From Pseudomonadota bacterium (lineage in GTDB: Bacteria > Pseudomonadota > Gammaproteobacteria > Burkholderiales > Gallionellaceae), in contig JAJXWG010000001.1 in NCBI GenBank assembly GCA_021781695.1, forward strand, positions 1-32,865: a stretch of DNA of 32,865 bases, in the 5' to 3' direction. Position 1 is the stretch's first letter. Each line of letters starts with the position of its first letter. Below the pieces are notes generated by a model. The model was given only the letters and a program-made list of their open reading frames with translations, did no database searches and had not been told where the DNA came from. Shown here in pieces: positions 8,613-16,339 of the stretch. Both the position numbers and the translations under genes were made by a program.

Positions 8613-10049
8613 TCAGACGCTGCGCTTTGACAGCGCTGCGCGTTCGAGAAACATGTTTCTTGTGGCAGACAATGCGCTCGAGGCGGCCTCACGCCTGTAG
8701 TCCCATTTTTTCTCATGGGTGGGAGGGTTGATCAGCATGGTTGGATTAGCCTCATACAGCAACAGTTTGCCATTTCCATCGATGCCAAAATCGATGCCGC
8801 AATAGTCAAGTTCAAGCGCCAGGCTTATGCGCATCAGCGCGGTTATTGCGGTTTCCCCAAGATGTCCTTTGAAGTCGCAAAGGAAAGATGCTTCCTCGCT
8901 GCGATAGGCCTCATTTTCTTCCATTTCAGAACTGAAATAATGAACATTCCAGTTCTCGGAAATCGCCATGTGTATGGGGTAAAGCAAACCATTGATGAAC
9001 ATGATTCTGTATTTTCTGAAGAGCTTGTCGGGTGAACGGGAATCGAGATACTCGATCAGCAGAAGATTTTCTCCAGGCAATTCCTTAAAGGCAGACTGCA
9101 AATCATCGCTATTTGTTATGCGGGCAAAATGGTTGCCACCGTGGAAGCCGGGCGAGCGCATCAAGAATGGGTAAGCATATTGGGATAGGATCTCTTGTTT
9201 GGCGTAAAAATCCGCCTTCGCAATGAGGTGCATACGGGAAGATCGCACGCCGGGAAGCGCTGCAAGCCTTGATGCATTGACTATGCGTCCGGTATTGAGA
9301 ACGGTCTCTGGGTTATTGATGACGGGGGTTTGTGATGTTTTTAGCAGATCAATTGATTTTTCTAAAGCCTCACGGCACAGGTCCGCATCGCCGATCGCAT
9401 TGAAGACCAGGTGATGGAAAGGCAACTGGCTGTCGAAATATTCCACTGCGATTATCGTCGTATTAAACATCGAGCGGTCAATCAGAAGTCTCCAGGGGAT
9501 ATTGCCTTCATCGGCTGATGCGAGAACCAGAAGCTGAACAGGTTCAGTCTTCGCGTATGCTGGCAGAATGGAAACGGCATGGTCCCGGAATCCCAGATGC
9601 CTGTGTCTCGTGGATTCTTCGTGATTGCCCTGTCTTCGATATATCGATGACAGCCCGCGATGGGCCTCGGTCATGCCAGGATCAAGCGATAATGCGACAT
9701 CGAAATGTTCCTTGGCCGCTGCCAGTTCATCTCTGTAAAGCAGCGCATTGCCAAGATAGGCATGAGCAGTGGCGCACTGCGGATGATAGTTGACGGCAGC
9801 CGTAAATGCGGTGATTGCGGCAAGCGTATATCCCGTTTCAAAAAGCAGAATGCCCAGATTCACCCATGCATCGAGATGATCTGGCACTATGGTCAGGATA
9901 TCTAGAAAGAAAGCTTTTGCCTGTTCACGGTCTTGTTCGCTGCCTGACAGGGCGAGCGTATTGGCCAATTCAAGCTGCGAGCAGATATTGTCGCTGGAAA
10001 TAGGCATATTTGAATCGGAAGGCTGGGGCATGCTGACCATTCTGGGCAT
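8613..10049 (-). CDS. TPR and ATP-grasp domain protein, function unknown
   Basis: The specific function is not recognised. From the ATG at 10049 the protein has 478 residues and no signal peptide. Residues about 57-156 form two to three tetratricopeptide repeats (AWVNLGILLFETGYTLAAITAF, AHAYLGNALLYRDELAAAKEHF and AHRGLSSIYRRQG are the repeat cores). About 171-270 resembles a pre-ATP-grasp Rossmann-like region, and about 280-470 an ATP-grasp fold, with candidate nucleotide contacts at LMRSPGFHGGNHFA (296-309) and LLIEYLDSR (329-337), and a metal-binding D420...E433-A-N435 pattern in CGIDFGIDG and LLYEANPTM. ATP-grasp enzymes usually ligate a carboxylate to an amine or thiol through an acyl phosphate. 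The frame stays open to 10163, but that start would take most of the kup upstream region. Monocistronic, convergent with dgt (8-nt gap) and divergent from kup. Confidence 0.8.
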   Translation of the reverse strand: MPRMVSMPQPSDSNMPISSDNICSQLELANTLALSGSEQDREQAKAFFLDILTIVPDHLDAWVNLGILLFETGYTLAAITAFTAAVNYHPQCATAHAYLGNALLYRDELAAAKEHFDVALSLDPGMTEAHRGLSSIYRRQGNHEESTRHRHLGFRDHAVSILPAYAKTEPVQLLVLASADEGNIPWRLLIDRSMFNTTIIAVEYFDSQLPFHHLVFNAIGDADLCREALEKSIDLLKTSQTPVINNPETVLNTGRIVNASRLAALPGVRSSRMHLIAKADFYAKQEILSQYAYPFLMRSPGFHGGNHFARITNSDDLQSAFKELPGENLLLIEYLDSRSPDKLFRKYRIMFINGLLYPIHMAISENWNVHYFSSEMEENEAYRSEEASFLCDFKGHLGETAITALMRISLALELDYCGIDFGIDGNGKLLLYEANPTMLINPPTHEKKWDYRREAASSALSATRNMFLERAALSKRSV

Positions 10050-10180
10050 CGTTATGCGCTCACTATGGCATATCGGAACGGTATCTGAAAGACGTGCAAC
10101 ACGAGAATTGCTGCTTAAATTTCGCTTTAGGTGTAAAGTCGCGCCCCATTCTGGGCAAGACAAAATAAACGGGATGTGAA

Positions 10181-12046
10181 ATGAGCGAAATCAAGCAAAA
10201 GTTGCCGACGCTGGTGCTGGGTGCAATCGGCGTGGTGTTCGGCGATATCGGCACCAGCCCCCTGTATGCGCTACAGACCACTTTTACCGGCTCGGCCCCG
10301 CTGCCGGTGATCGAGACGAATATTCTGGGCGTGTTGTCCTTGATGTTCTGGACCATCATGCTGCTGGTGTCTTTGAAGTATGTGAGCATCATCATGCGCG
10401 CCGACAATCACGGCGAGGGAGGCTCACTGGCGCTGCTTTCCATGGTCAGCGAACTGACCTCAAAGAGCCCGAAGACCAAATGGTTCGTCACGGCGCTGGG
10501 CGTGTTTGCAGCCGCGCTGTTTTTTGGAGACGGCATGATCACGCCGGCCATTTCCGTGCTTTCGGCCGTCGAAGGCCTGGACCTGGTTTCTCATCAGTTC
10601 AAGGTTTACATATTGCCGATCACCTTCATCGTGCTGACCGGACTTTTCATGATACAAAAGCGCGGCACCGCAACTGTCGGCATGGCATTCGGCCCGATCA
10701 TGATCGTATGGTTTATATGTTTGGGCCTGTTTGGCCTCCAGGCTATCATGCAAAGTCCGCAGGTGCTTTGGGCGCTTAATCCATACTATGCCTACCATTT
10801 CATGGCTGCAGATCCCTGGGTGGCATTTCTGGCTTTGGGCTCTGTCGTGCTCGCCATCACAGGCGGCGAAGCGTTGTATGCAGACATGGGGCATTTCGGC
10901 AAATATCCGATACGTCTGGCATGGTTCGGCTTCGTGCTGCCCGCACTCGTGCTCAATTACTTCGGCCAGGGCGCGCTTTTGCTGCACAACCCGAAGGCGA
11001 TCGAAAATTCATTCTACCTGCTGGCTCCTGCCTGGGCGCTGGTGCCCATGGTGTTGCTTGCCACCGCGGCCACCGTGATCGCGTCGCAGGCCGTGATTTC
11101 CGGCGCATATTCGCTGGCGAACCAGTCGGTGCAGATGGGTTTCATGCCGCGCATCGAGGTTCGCCAGACTTCGGACAAGGCGCAGGGGCAGATCTATGTG
11201 CCTTTTACCAACTGGGTGCTATACCTTGCGGTCATCTATCTGGTCTTCACTTTCCAAAGCTCGAGCAATCTGGCTGCAGCCTATGGCATTGCGGTGACCG
11301 GCACCATGACGATCACCACCGTGCTGATCACCTTCGTGATGGTGCTGTACTGGCGCTGGCCGCTTTTGCTGATCGTGCCGCTGATCGCCGTGCTGTTCAC
11401 TGCGGACCTGACGTTCTTTGCCGCGAATGCGATGAAAATACCCCAGGGGGGATGGTTCCCGCTGGGTATGGCAGTGATCTCTTTTACCGTGTTGACCACC
11501 TGGAAGCGCGGACGGAAATTGCTGTTCGAAGAAATTGCAAGACAGTCGGTACCGATGCAGGTGATCCTCGACGATGCGGATAATTTCAGCCGGGTGGAGG
11601 GAACGGCAGTGTTCCTGACCAATGTGGGTGAAGGCGCGCCTTCCGCGCTGCTGCACAACATCAAGCATAACAAGGTGCTGCACGAGCGCAACATCCTGCT
11701 GACCGTGATCGTCGAAGACAAGCCTTATGTCACGCAGGGAAACCGTTTGCTGATCGATGACATGGGGAAGGGTTTTTACCGGGTGAGAATCTTCTACGGT
11801 TTCATGGACAGGCCGGATTTGCCCGAGGCGCTCAATTCATGCGCAACATTGGGGTTGCCTTTTGACATGATGAGCACGTCGTTTTTCATATCGCGCGCGA
11901 TGATCGTGTCATCTGCGAATCCCGGCATGGTGAAATGGCGCGAGCGGCTTTTCCTGGCGCTGTCAAAGAACGCGATGAATGCAGCAGATTTTTTCAAGAT
12001 CCCGACCAACCGCGTGATCGAGATGGGCACGCGCATCGAAATCTGA
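10181..12046 (+). CDS. kup: Potassium transporter Kup
   Basis: KUP/HAK/KT family K+ uptake protein, believed to be a H+ symporter in the inner membrane. The 621-residue protein begins with the family hallmark GVVFGDIGTSPLYA (17-30), followed by about twelve hydrophobic spans to about residue 430 (including GDGMITPAISVLSAVEGL, a conserved motif) and a roughly 170-residue cytoplasmic C-terminal domain. The predicted start is preceded by GGGATG a few nt upstream. It is a single gene, divergent from the TPR/ATP-grasp gene (131-bp gap) and convergent with the diguanylate cyclase gene (9-nt gap). No regulatory element could be assigned with confidence in the upstream gap. Confidence 0.96.
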   Translation: MSEIKQKLPTLVLGAIGVVFGDIGTSPLYALQTTFTGSAPLPVIETNILGVLSLMFWTIMLLVSLKYVSIIMRADNHGEGGSLALLSMVSELTSKSPKTKWFVTALGVFAAALFFGDGMITPAISVLSAVEGLDLVSHQFKVYILPITFIVLTGLFMIQKRGTATVGMAFGPIMIVWFICLGLFGLQAIMQSPQVLWALNPYYAYHFMAADPWVAFLALGSVVLAITGGEALYADMGHFGKYPIRLAWFGFVLPALVLNYFGQGALLLHNPKAIENSFYLLAPAWALVPMVLLATAATVIASQAVISGAYSLANQSVQMGFMPRIEVRQTSDKAQGQIYVPFTNWVLYLAVIYLVFTFQSSSNLAAAYGIAVTGTMTITTVLITFVMVLYWRWPLLLIVPLIAVLFTADLTFFAANAMKIPQGGWFPLGMAVISFTVLTTWKRGRKLLFEEIARQSVPMQVILDDADNFSRVEGTAVFLTNVGEGAPSALLHNIKHNKVLHERNILLTVIVEDKPYVTQGNRLLIDDMGKGFYRVRIFYGFMDRPDLPEALNSCATLGLPFDMMSTSFFISRAMIVSSANPGMVKWRERLFLALSKNAMNAADFFKIPTNRVIEMGTRIEI

Positions 12047-12055
12047 ACATCAGGC

Positions 12056-13879
12056 TTAGAATTCCAGCCTGGACTGGTTCTTTAGCGGATCGGACTTGGC
12101 GTGAAACAGCATTACTGCATTGCGTCCGCTGCGCTTGGCGTCGTACATCGCGAGGTCGGCATTCTTCAGCAGCGCATTTTCATCGCTGCCGTGCTCCGGA
12201 TACAGGGAAATTCCGATACTGCAGGAAATATGAAGGCGGTTTGCTGAAAATTCAAACGGGTCATTGAGCGACTGACGTATCTTGTCGGCCACGATGGCGG
12301 CATGCTGCGTCGTATCGACGATAGGCAGGAGCACGATAAACTCGTCGCCGCCGACGCGTGAAACGGTATCCGATTCGCGTATGCAGTCCTGTATGCGCCG
12401 CGCAGCCTCAATCAGGATCAGATCTCCAATGGCATGCCCATAGGTGTCGTTGATCGGTTTGAATTCATCCAGATCGATGAACATCAAGGCCACATGCGAT
12501 TTGTCGCGCTTTGCGGCTACAAGCGCCTGCGCCAGCCTGTCGCTTAACAGTTGCCGGTTTGGCAAGCCGGTCAGCGCGTCATGTTTGGCAAGCTTGATCA
12601 GCGCCTGATTGGCCGCGAGCAACTGCTGGGTGCGCTGTTCGATCTTGTCTTCCAGCGAGGCATTGATTTCATTGATCTGTTCGATTTTCTGGCTGACTGC
12701 CTTGTTCATGCTGATAAAGCTTCTGGTCAGATCTCCCAGTTCATCGCCGCGATACTCATTCACCAGGTCGAGTTTTTCATTCAGCGTCTGCCTGCCGCTG
12801 GCGACATCCCGGAATATTCTGCTCAACGCGCTCAAAGGGCGCGAGATGGAATCGGCCAGATACCAGGCAAACGGAAGCATGATCAACAGGCTGGCAGCCG
12901 CGATCAATATCAGCACGCGCACCATTTCCCGGATGTTTTTATGCACGGTTGCGTCGGACTGCAGCGCAGCTATCGTGCCGACCAGACGATGGTCCGCGTA
13001 AAGCGGGATCAGGATTTGAAAGAAATTCTCGTCCCCGATGGTTGTCTGATTGATGGTGGGCGCTGCATGGGTACCCTGCCAGTCAGGATTGCGGTAGGCT
13101 GGCATGCTGCCGCTGCTGTAGCCTTTCGCAGTAAACAGGTTGATCTTGATGTCGGTCAATCGCCCGAGGTAATCGACGAAATCCCGGTCGAGAGACTGCA
13201 CCATCACCACCGTACCAAGCTGTCTGATTTGCGGTTTTCCGGAGACAGGATCAAACATTTCTCCCGTGATGGGGGCGCGGCTTTCAATCGTCAGCGCGTT
13301 GTCGACAATTGCATACTGGGCATTGTCCTGCCACGTCCCGATAAGATTGAAATCGATGCCAGCAATGCCGCTTGTCTGTTGCAAATTTTTCCTGCTGAAC
13401 TCTCCTCCTTCCTTGAGTCTCGCCACCTGAAGCGTGGTGGCAGGAAAGCGCTCGACAAAGCCTGCAAGGTTTCCGTTGGATGATGAAAATGCAACCAGCT
13501 TGCCCTGTGCGTCATAAACGGCGACCTGGGACAGCTTTGCGACTTTGCAGATTTTGTCGATATCCATGACCAGCTGCTGGTATGTATTGAACAGAACATC
13601 GCGATCCATGTCGGAATGTGCATATTGCCCGAGATACCAGATGGTCGAGCCCAGATTTTTCTGCCTTGCCAGTTGTCGCGATACATTCATCAGCAGGGTC
13701 TTGCGGTCATTCAGGTTGTCGGTGATGATCTTCGCTGCCTTGTCAAGCAGTGCGTTGGATTGCTTGTGGTACTGCCGACTGATGACCACGGACACTGCGA
13801 GCATGGAAGTTACTGCCATCACCAGACTGATAAAAAGTGCCCCCAGCAGCAGCTTGTTTTTAAGGCGCAGGAATTTCAT
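12056..13879 (-). CDS. Membrane diguanylate cyclase with periplasmic sensor and HAMP
   Basis: Predicted to make cyclic di-GMP from two GTP. The 607-residue protein has a membrane span (about 10-33), a periplasmic region of about 285 residues (34-318) that looks like a double-Cache-type sensor, a second span (about 319-341), a HAMP domain (about 342-395), a linking coiled coil (about 396-428) and a GGDEF domain (about 432-592). The catalytic signature is intact (GGDEF, 510-514), as is the product-inhibition I-site RESD (501-504), five residues upstream, so an active, feedback-controlled cyclase is expected. No EAL domain is present. The start overlaps the stop of the TorT-like gene (ATGA), so the two are translationally coupled; the binding protein may act on this sensor. 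The ligand is unknown. Confidence 0.93.
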   Translation of the reverse strand: MKFLRLKNKLLLGALFISLVMAVTSMLAVSVVISRQYHKQSNALLDKAAKIITDNLNDRKTLLMNVSRQLARQKNLGSTIWYLGQYAHSDMDRDVLFNTYQQLVMDIDKICKVAKLSQVAVYDAQGKLVAFSSSNGNLAGFVERFPATTLQVARLKEGGEFSRKNLQQTSGIAGIDFNLIGTWQDNAQYAIVDNALTIESRAPITGEMFDPVSGKPQIRQLGTVVMVQSLDRDFVDYLGRLTDIKINLFTAKGYSSGSMPAYRNPDWQGTHAAPTINQTTIGDENFFQILIPLYADHRLVGTIAALQSDATVHKNIREMVRVLILIAAASLLIMLPFAWYLADSISRPLSALSRIFRDVASGRQTLNEKLDLVNEYRGDELGDLTRSFISMNKAVSQKIEQINEINASLEDKIEQRTQQLLAANQALIKLAKHDALTGLPNRQLLSDRLAQALVAAKRDKSHVALMFIDLDEFKPINDTYGHAIGDLILIEAARRIQDCIRESDTVSRVGGDEFIVLLPIVDTTQHAAIVADKIRQSLNDPFEFSANRLHISCSIGISLYPEHGSDENALLKNADLAMYDAKRSGRNAVMLFHAKSDPLKNQSRLEF

Positions 13880-15018
13880 TCTGGATGGGCGTGTTGTGAT
13901 CTTTTACGCGGATCGTAGGAGAGAACCGGCGCATAGTTCGCGGGGGCAATGGAGCTGCCGAAATCGTATTTGGCGTAATTGCTCTGGTCCAGCAGGCCGA
14001 GTTTGATCAGGATGGTGTGGGGCGGTCTGGGGTTTCTGCCTTCCAGATAGTTCACCGCGACATTGGTGACAACCCGCGCCTGGCTGACACCCTTCGTGTC
14101 GGCTGCAGCCTTGATGTACCCTTTGCGGATGAGCTCGGCGATTTCACGCGTCAGGTCATAGGCAACTATCCTGACACGGCTCTCCAGCCCTGCCATTTTT
14201 ACCGGCAATACTGCGGCGGGCGCACAGCCTGTGCAGCCAAGAATGTAATCGAGCCTTTTGCCGTATTGATCGAGCAATTGTGCAGCCAGTCGGGATTGGC
14301 CGACCAGATCGCTGTCGCCGTACAGGATGCTGACGATGTTGACCTTGATGGAAGCTTGCTTTGCGGCTTTGCGGCTGCCTTCGACCTCTCCCTTGACCCA
14401 GCCTGCATCGGCGGGACCTGGCAGCAGCGCGACATCGACGGATTTCAAGCCGCGCCTTTCTGCATCTCGGATCACCCACTGCATGGCTTTGCTTCCCATG
14501 CCGGTGAGGGATGATGTTACCTTGCTGTTCAACTCGTCGCTGGTGCTGTCGTTGGCAAGTTCAAAGACTGGGATGCCATGTGCGCGGGCACGGGCTATGG
14601 AGGAATTGTCGGCAGTCTGGCTGATGGGTGAAATGACGATCGCGTCATACTTTGCGGCGATGGCTTCGTCCATCCTGCGCAACTGGCCGATCAAGTCGTC
14701 GTATCCGTCAGACGGGATGATGTCGACCGCGACCCCCAGTCTTTTGGCTTCGCTGATCACGCCGTAATTGCACCCGACCCAGTAAGGATCCTTGAGGTGA
14801 GGGAAAAGGAAAGCAATCCTCCATGGCTTGCTTGCTGGTTCTGTCATCCGGTAGGTTTCATCGCGCACTTGGCCTGTGGCCAGTGCCTCGTCGGCAGACC
14901 CGCGGGTTTTAAGCGGCGGATAAATTGCACTGACCGGAATGGGGTCAAACCCGAATGCGGAAAACGACGCATTGAGCAGCAACACGCATGCGATGAATTG
15001 TAAAGTCTTGCCTGGCAT
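13876..15018 (-). CDS. TorT-like periplasmic substrate-binding protein
   Basis: Type 1 periplasmic binding protein of the ribose-binding/LacI-like fold. Segments such as FPHLKDPYWVGCNYGV (72-87) resemble the start of the mature part of E. coli TorT (LYPSLKDSYWLSLNYGM there), and LLPGPADAGWVKGEVEG fits the TorT LMPGPDNAGGSKEMVEG stretch. TorT itself binds TMAO and signals through TorS. The ATG at 15018 gives 380 residues with a signal peptide (hydrophobic about 7-22) and has GGAA about 6 nt upstream; the open frame continues further upstream without signal-peptide features. No torS, torR, torA or ABC transporter genes are nearby. Instead it is coupled to a diguanylate cyclase, which suggests a sensing role. 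TMAO as ligand is not established. A weak promoter (TTGAAT/TAATAT, 17-bp spacing, 15111-15083 on the minus strand) lies upstream. Confidence 0.85.
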   Translation of the reverse strand: MPGKTLQFIACVLLLNASFSAFGFDPIPVSAIYPPLKTRGSADEALATGQVRDETYRMTEPASKPWRIAFLFPHLKDPYWVGCNYGVISEAKRLGVAVDIIPSDGYDDLIGQLRRMDEAIAAKYDAIVISPISQTADNSSIARARAHGIPVFELANDSTSDELNSKVTSSLTGMGSKAMQWVIRDAERRGLKSVDVALLPGPADAGWVKGEVEGSRKAAKQASIKVNIVSILYGDSDLVGQSRLAAQLLDQYGKRLDYILGCTGCAPAAVLPVKMAGLESRVRIVAYDLTREIAELIRKGYIKAAADTKGVSQARVVTNVAVNYLEGRNPRPPHTILIKLGLLDQSNYAKYDFGSSIAPANYAPVLSYDPRKRSQHAHPE

Positions 15019-15120
15019 ATCGTTCCAAAATTGCTTGCTGTTTTTGTGCGCTAGGTACCAGCCATTCCGATAGCCGCAGGTCATATTAATCCTATTTTGG
15101 AGTGGATTCAATGCGGATTT

Positions 15121-15161
15121 GCCGGTTCTTTCAAAGCCGATGACATGTCTTCCGAACCGGC
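15121..15161. promoter_or_regulatory. 8-bp inverted repeat bracketing the psiF-like promoter -35 region
   Basis: GCCGGTTC (15121-15128) and GAACCGGC (15154-15161) are perfect inverted copies with centres 33 bp apart, about three helical turns. The -35 box lies between the arms, and the second arm ends directly against the TATAAT. The layout resembles a pair of half-operators, but no regulator can be named. Confidence 0.4.
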
Positions 15162-15167
15162 TATAAT
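15140..15167 (+). promoter_or_regulatory. Sigma-70 promoter of the PsiF-repeat gene
   Basis: ATGACA (15140-15145, 5 of 6 matches to the -35 consensus) and a perfect TATAAT (15162-15167) are separated by 16 bp. The start would lie near 15174, giving a leader of about 65 nt before the ATG at 15239, which has a strong AAGGAGA ribosome-binding site (15227-15233). Confidence 0.7.
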
Positions 15168-15238
15168 GGTCGCGTTTTGGCATGCAGCTGAAACATCCCG
15201 GCCCGGGGGGATAATACCAACTCATCAAGGAGAAACTC

Positions 15239-15556
15239 ATGAAGAAATTGATTGCAATGGCTTGTTTGGGGTTTTTTGTCGCAACATCCGCGCCGGCTTT
15301 TGCGGGAGCTCAGCAGGAAAAAATGAAAGGCTGCAATGTCGAGGCCAAGGGTATGAAAGGTGAAGAAAGACGTGCGTTCATGAGCAAGTGCCTGAAAAAG
15401 GACTATGTCTTGAAGTCTAACGCCGCAGCAAAACCTGCCGAGAGTGCGCCTGTGAAACAGCAGGATAAGATGAAATCTTGCAACGCGGATGCAAAGACCA
15501 AAGCGTTAAAAGGCGACGAGCGCAAGGCGTTCATGAAAGAATGCCTGAAAAAATAG
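15239..15556 (+). CDS. Small secreted PsiF-repeat protein
   Basis: A 105-residue exported protein. A signal peptide (1-22, cleavage after AFA) precedes two copies of the PsiF repeat: residues 25-54 and 74-105, each starting QQ(E/D)KMK(G/S)C, with a central KG(E/D)ER(R/K)AFM and ending CLKK. Each repeat carries two cysteines (32/51 and 81/102), which could form one disulfide per repeat in the periplasm. The two repeats are joined by an Ala/Lys/Pro linker. The E. coli namesake PsiF is phosphate-starvation induced, but its biochemical role is unknown and no Pho box was recognised here. Strong ribosome-binding site, own promoter and terminator: a monocistronic unit. Confidence 0.9.
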   Translation: MKKLIAMACLGFFVATSAPAFAGAQQEKMKGCNVEAKGMKGEERRAFMSKCLKKDYVLKSNAAAKPAESAPVKQQDKMKSCNADAKTKALKGDERKAFMKECLKK

Positions 15557-15566
15557 TCGTCATGCA

Positions 15567-15597
15567 CGGAAAAGGCGCACTGCGCCTTTTCCGTTTT
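15567..15597 (+). terminator. Rho-independent terminator after the PsiF-repeat gene
   Basis: A 27-nt perfect palindrome (15567-15593), in which CGGAAAAGGCG pairs with CGCCTTTTCCG around a short loop, followed by TTTT. It lies 10 nt after the stop codon and 18 nt before the end of the convergent gene. The stem is A/T-rich at its base, and no T-tract follows on the minus strand, so it mainly serves the plus strand. Confidence 0.88.
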
Positions 15598-15614
15598 ACA
15601 GTAATCGGCGGGCA

Positions 15615-16112
15615 TTACAGCAATTCCTGTATCCTTTGATTGGCGCCTTGCAGTTTTTTGAATAACGCAATCAGCAGCGCCTTGTCCATATAATCCTTGA
15701 CCTTGGCGTCGCAGCGCAGGATTTCAATGCTGGTCTTGTCAAGCTCGGCAACGACCACATGTCCATCGGCGATGACGGTTGCAGTGCGCGAGACTTTCTC
15801 GTTGTTGAAGAAGGTGCCTTCCCCTATGCACTCGCCGTATATGATCTTTCCGACTTTCTTTCCGTTGCAGTAAACAGTCGTTTTGCCCAGCAGCACCACG
15901 TAGAAGGTGTGGGTGGCGTCCCCTTCTCTGGTGAGTTTGTCACCTGCGGCAAATGTGCGGATTTGGGTCAGCCTGGAAATGGACTCCAGATATTCGTTTG
16001 GAATGGGATCGAAGAAGGAGCATTTGCGCAATTCTGAAAATCTACTGGTCGTGCTCTCCAGTTGCTTGATGAAATTGGCAAGACTGATCTCAATGTTGTC
16101 TATCTCGTTCAT
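15615..16112 (-). CDS. Stand-alone cyclic-nucleotide-binding-domain protein
   Basis: A 165-residue cytosolic protein made of an N-terminal helix (about 5-28), one cyclic-nucleotide-binding beta-roll (about 32-132) and a C-terminal helical tail (about 134-165). The cassette GECIGEGTFFNNEKVSRTATV (93-113) matches the phosphate-binding cassette of CRP/PKA-type domains and keeps the arginine (Arg110 region, SRTATV), so cAMP or a related nucleotide could bind. There is no helix-turn-helix, so it is not a CRP-type regulator; it may act through protein contacts. ATG at 16112 is preferred because AAAGGG lies 8 nt upstream; an ATG at 16130 would add six residues. The partner is unknown. Confidence 0.85.
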   Translation of the reverse strand: MNEIDNIEISLANFIKQLESTTSRFSELRKCSFFDPIPNEYLESISRLTQIRTFAAGDKLTREGDATHTFYVVLLGKTTVYCNGKKVGKIIYGECIGEGTFFNNEKVSRTATVIADGHVVVAELDKTSIEILRCDAKVKDYMDKALLIALFKKLQGANQRIQELL

Positions 16113-16240
16113 GTATGCTGCCCTTTGCATGGTTCATGTATGGCCTCGATCTGCACAAGGCGAAACTTATCACAAGCCGCGAATAATGTCTTGTGCTGCA
16201 GACAGTTAGCCTGGCTGGAAATTTGAAAATCAGCTTCGGT

Positions 16241-16269
16241 TTGATGGCGCCTGTCTAATCCGTTATAAT
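16241..16269 (+). promoter_or_regulatory. Sigma-70 promoter of carAB
   Basis: TTGATG (16241-16246) and a perfect TATAAT (16264-16269) with the optimal 17-bp spacing. The predicted start near 16276 leaves a leader of about 64 nt before the carA GTG. Confidence 0.75.
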
Positions 16270-16284
16270 GCGCGACAATCTTTT

Positions 16285-16319
16285 GCGGGTTGAGCTCACG
16301 GTTCTTCCCGCTTCTTTAT
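16285..16319 (+). promoter_or_regulatory. Possible leader hairpin upstream of carA
   Basis: GCGGG (16285-16289) can pair with CCCGC (16307-16311), with an inner GAGC/GTTC pairing including one G-T, followed by the pyrimidine-rich TTCTTTAT. This could be a weak attenuator or simply leader structure. The stem is interrupted by a T/T internal loop and the T-tract is broken, so support is low. Confidence 0.25.
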
Positions 16320-16339
16320 GTCTATCTTGGGAGCATCTG

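Noticed and set aside
10142..10155. GCCC/GGGC mini-hairpin upstream of kup as a riboswitch
   Set aside because: Only four base pairs; no larger conserved riboswitch architecture could be drawn.
10050..10163. N-terminal extension of the TPR/ATP-grasp gene
   Set aside because: The extra 38 residues are not TPR-like and the start would lie 18 nt from the kup ATG, leaving no room for divergent promoters.
15019..15240. N-terminal extension of the TorT-like gene
   Set aside because: It would bury the signal peptide inside the protein and cover the promoter region of the PsiF-repeat gene.
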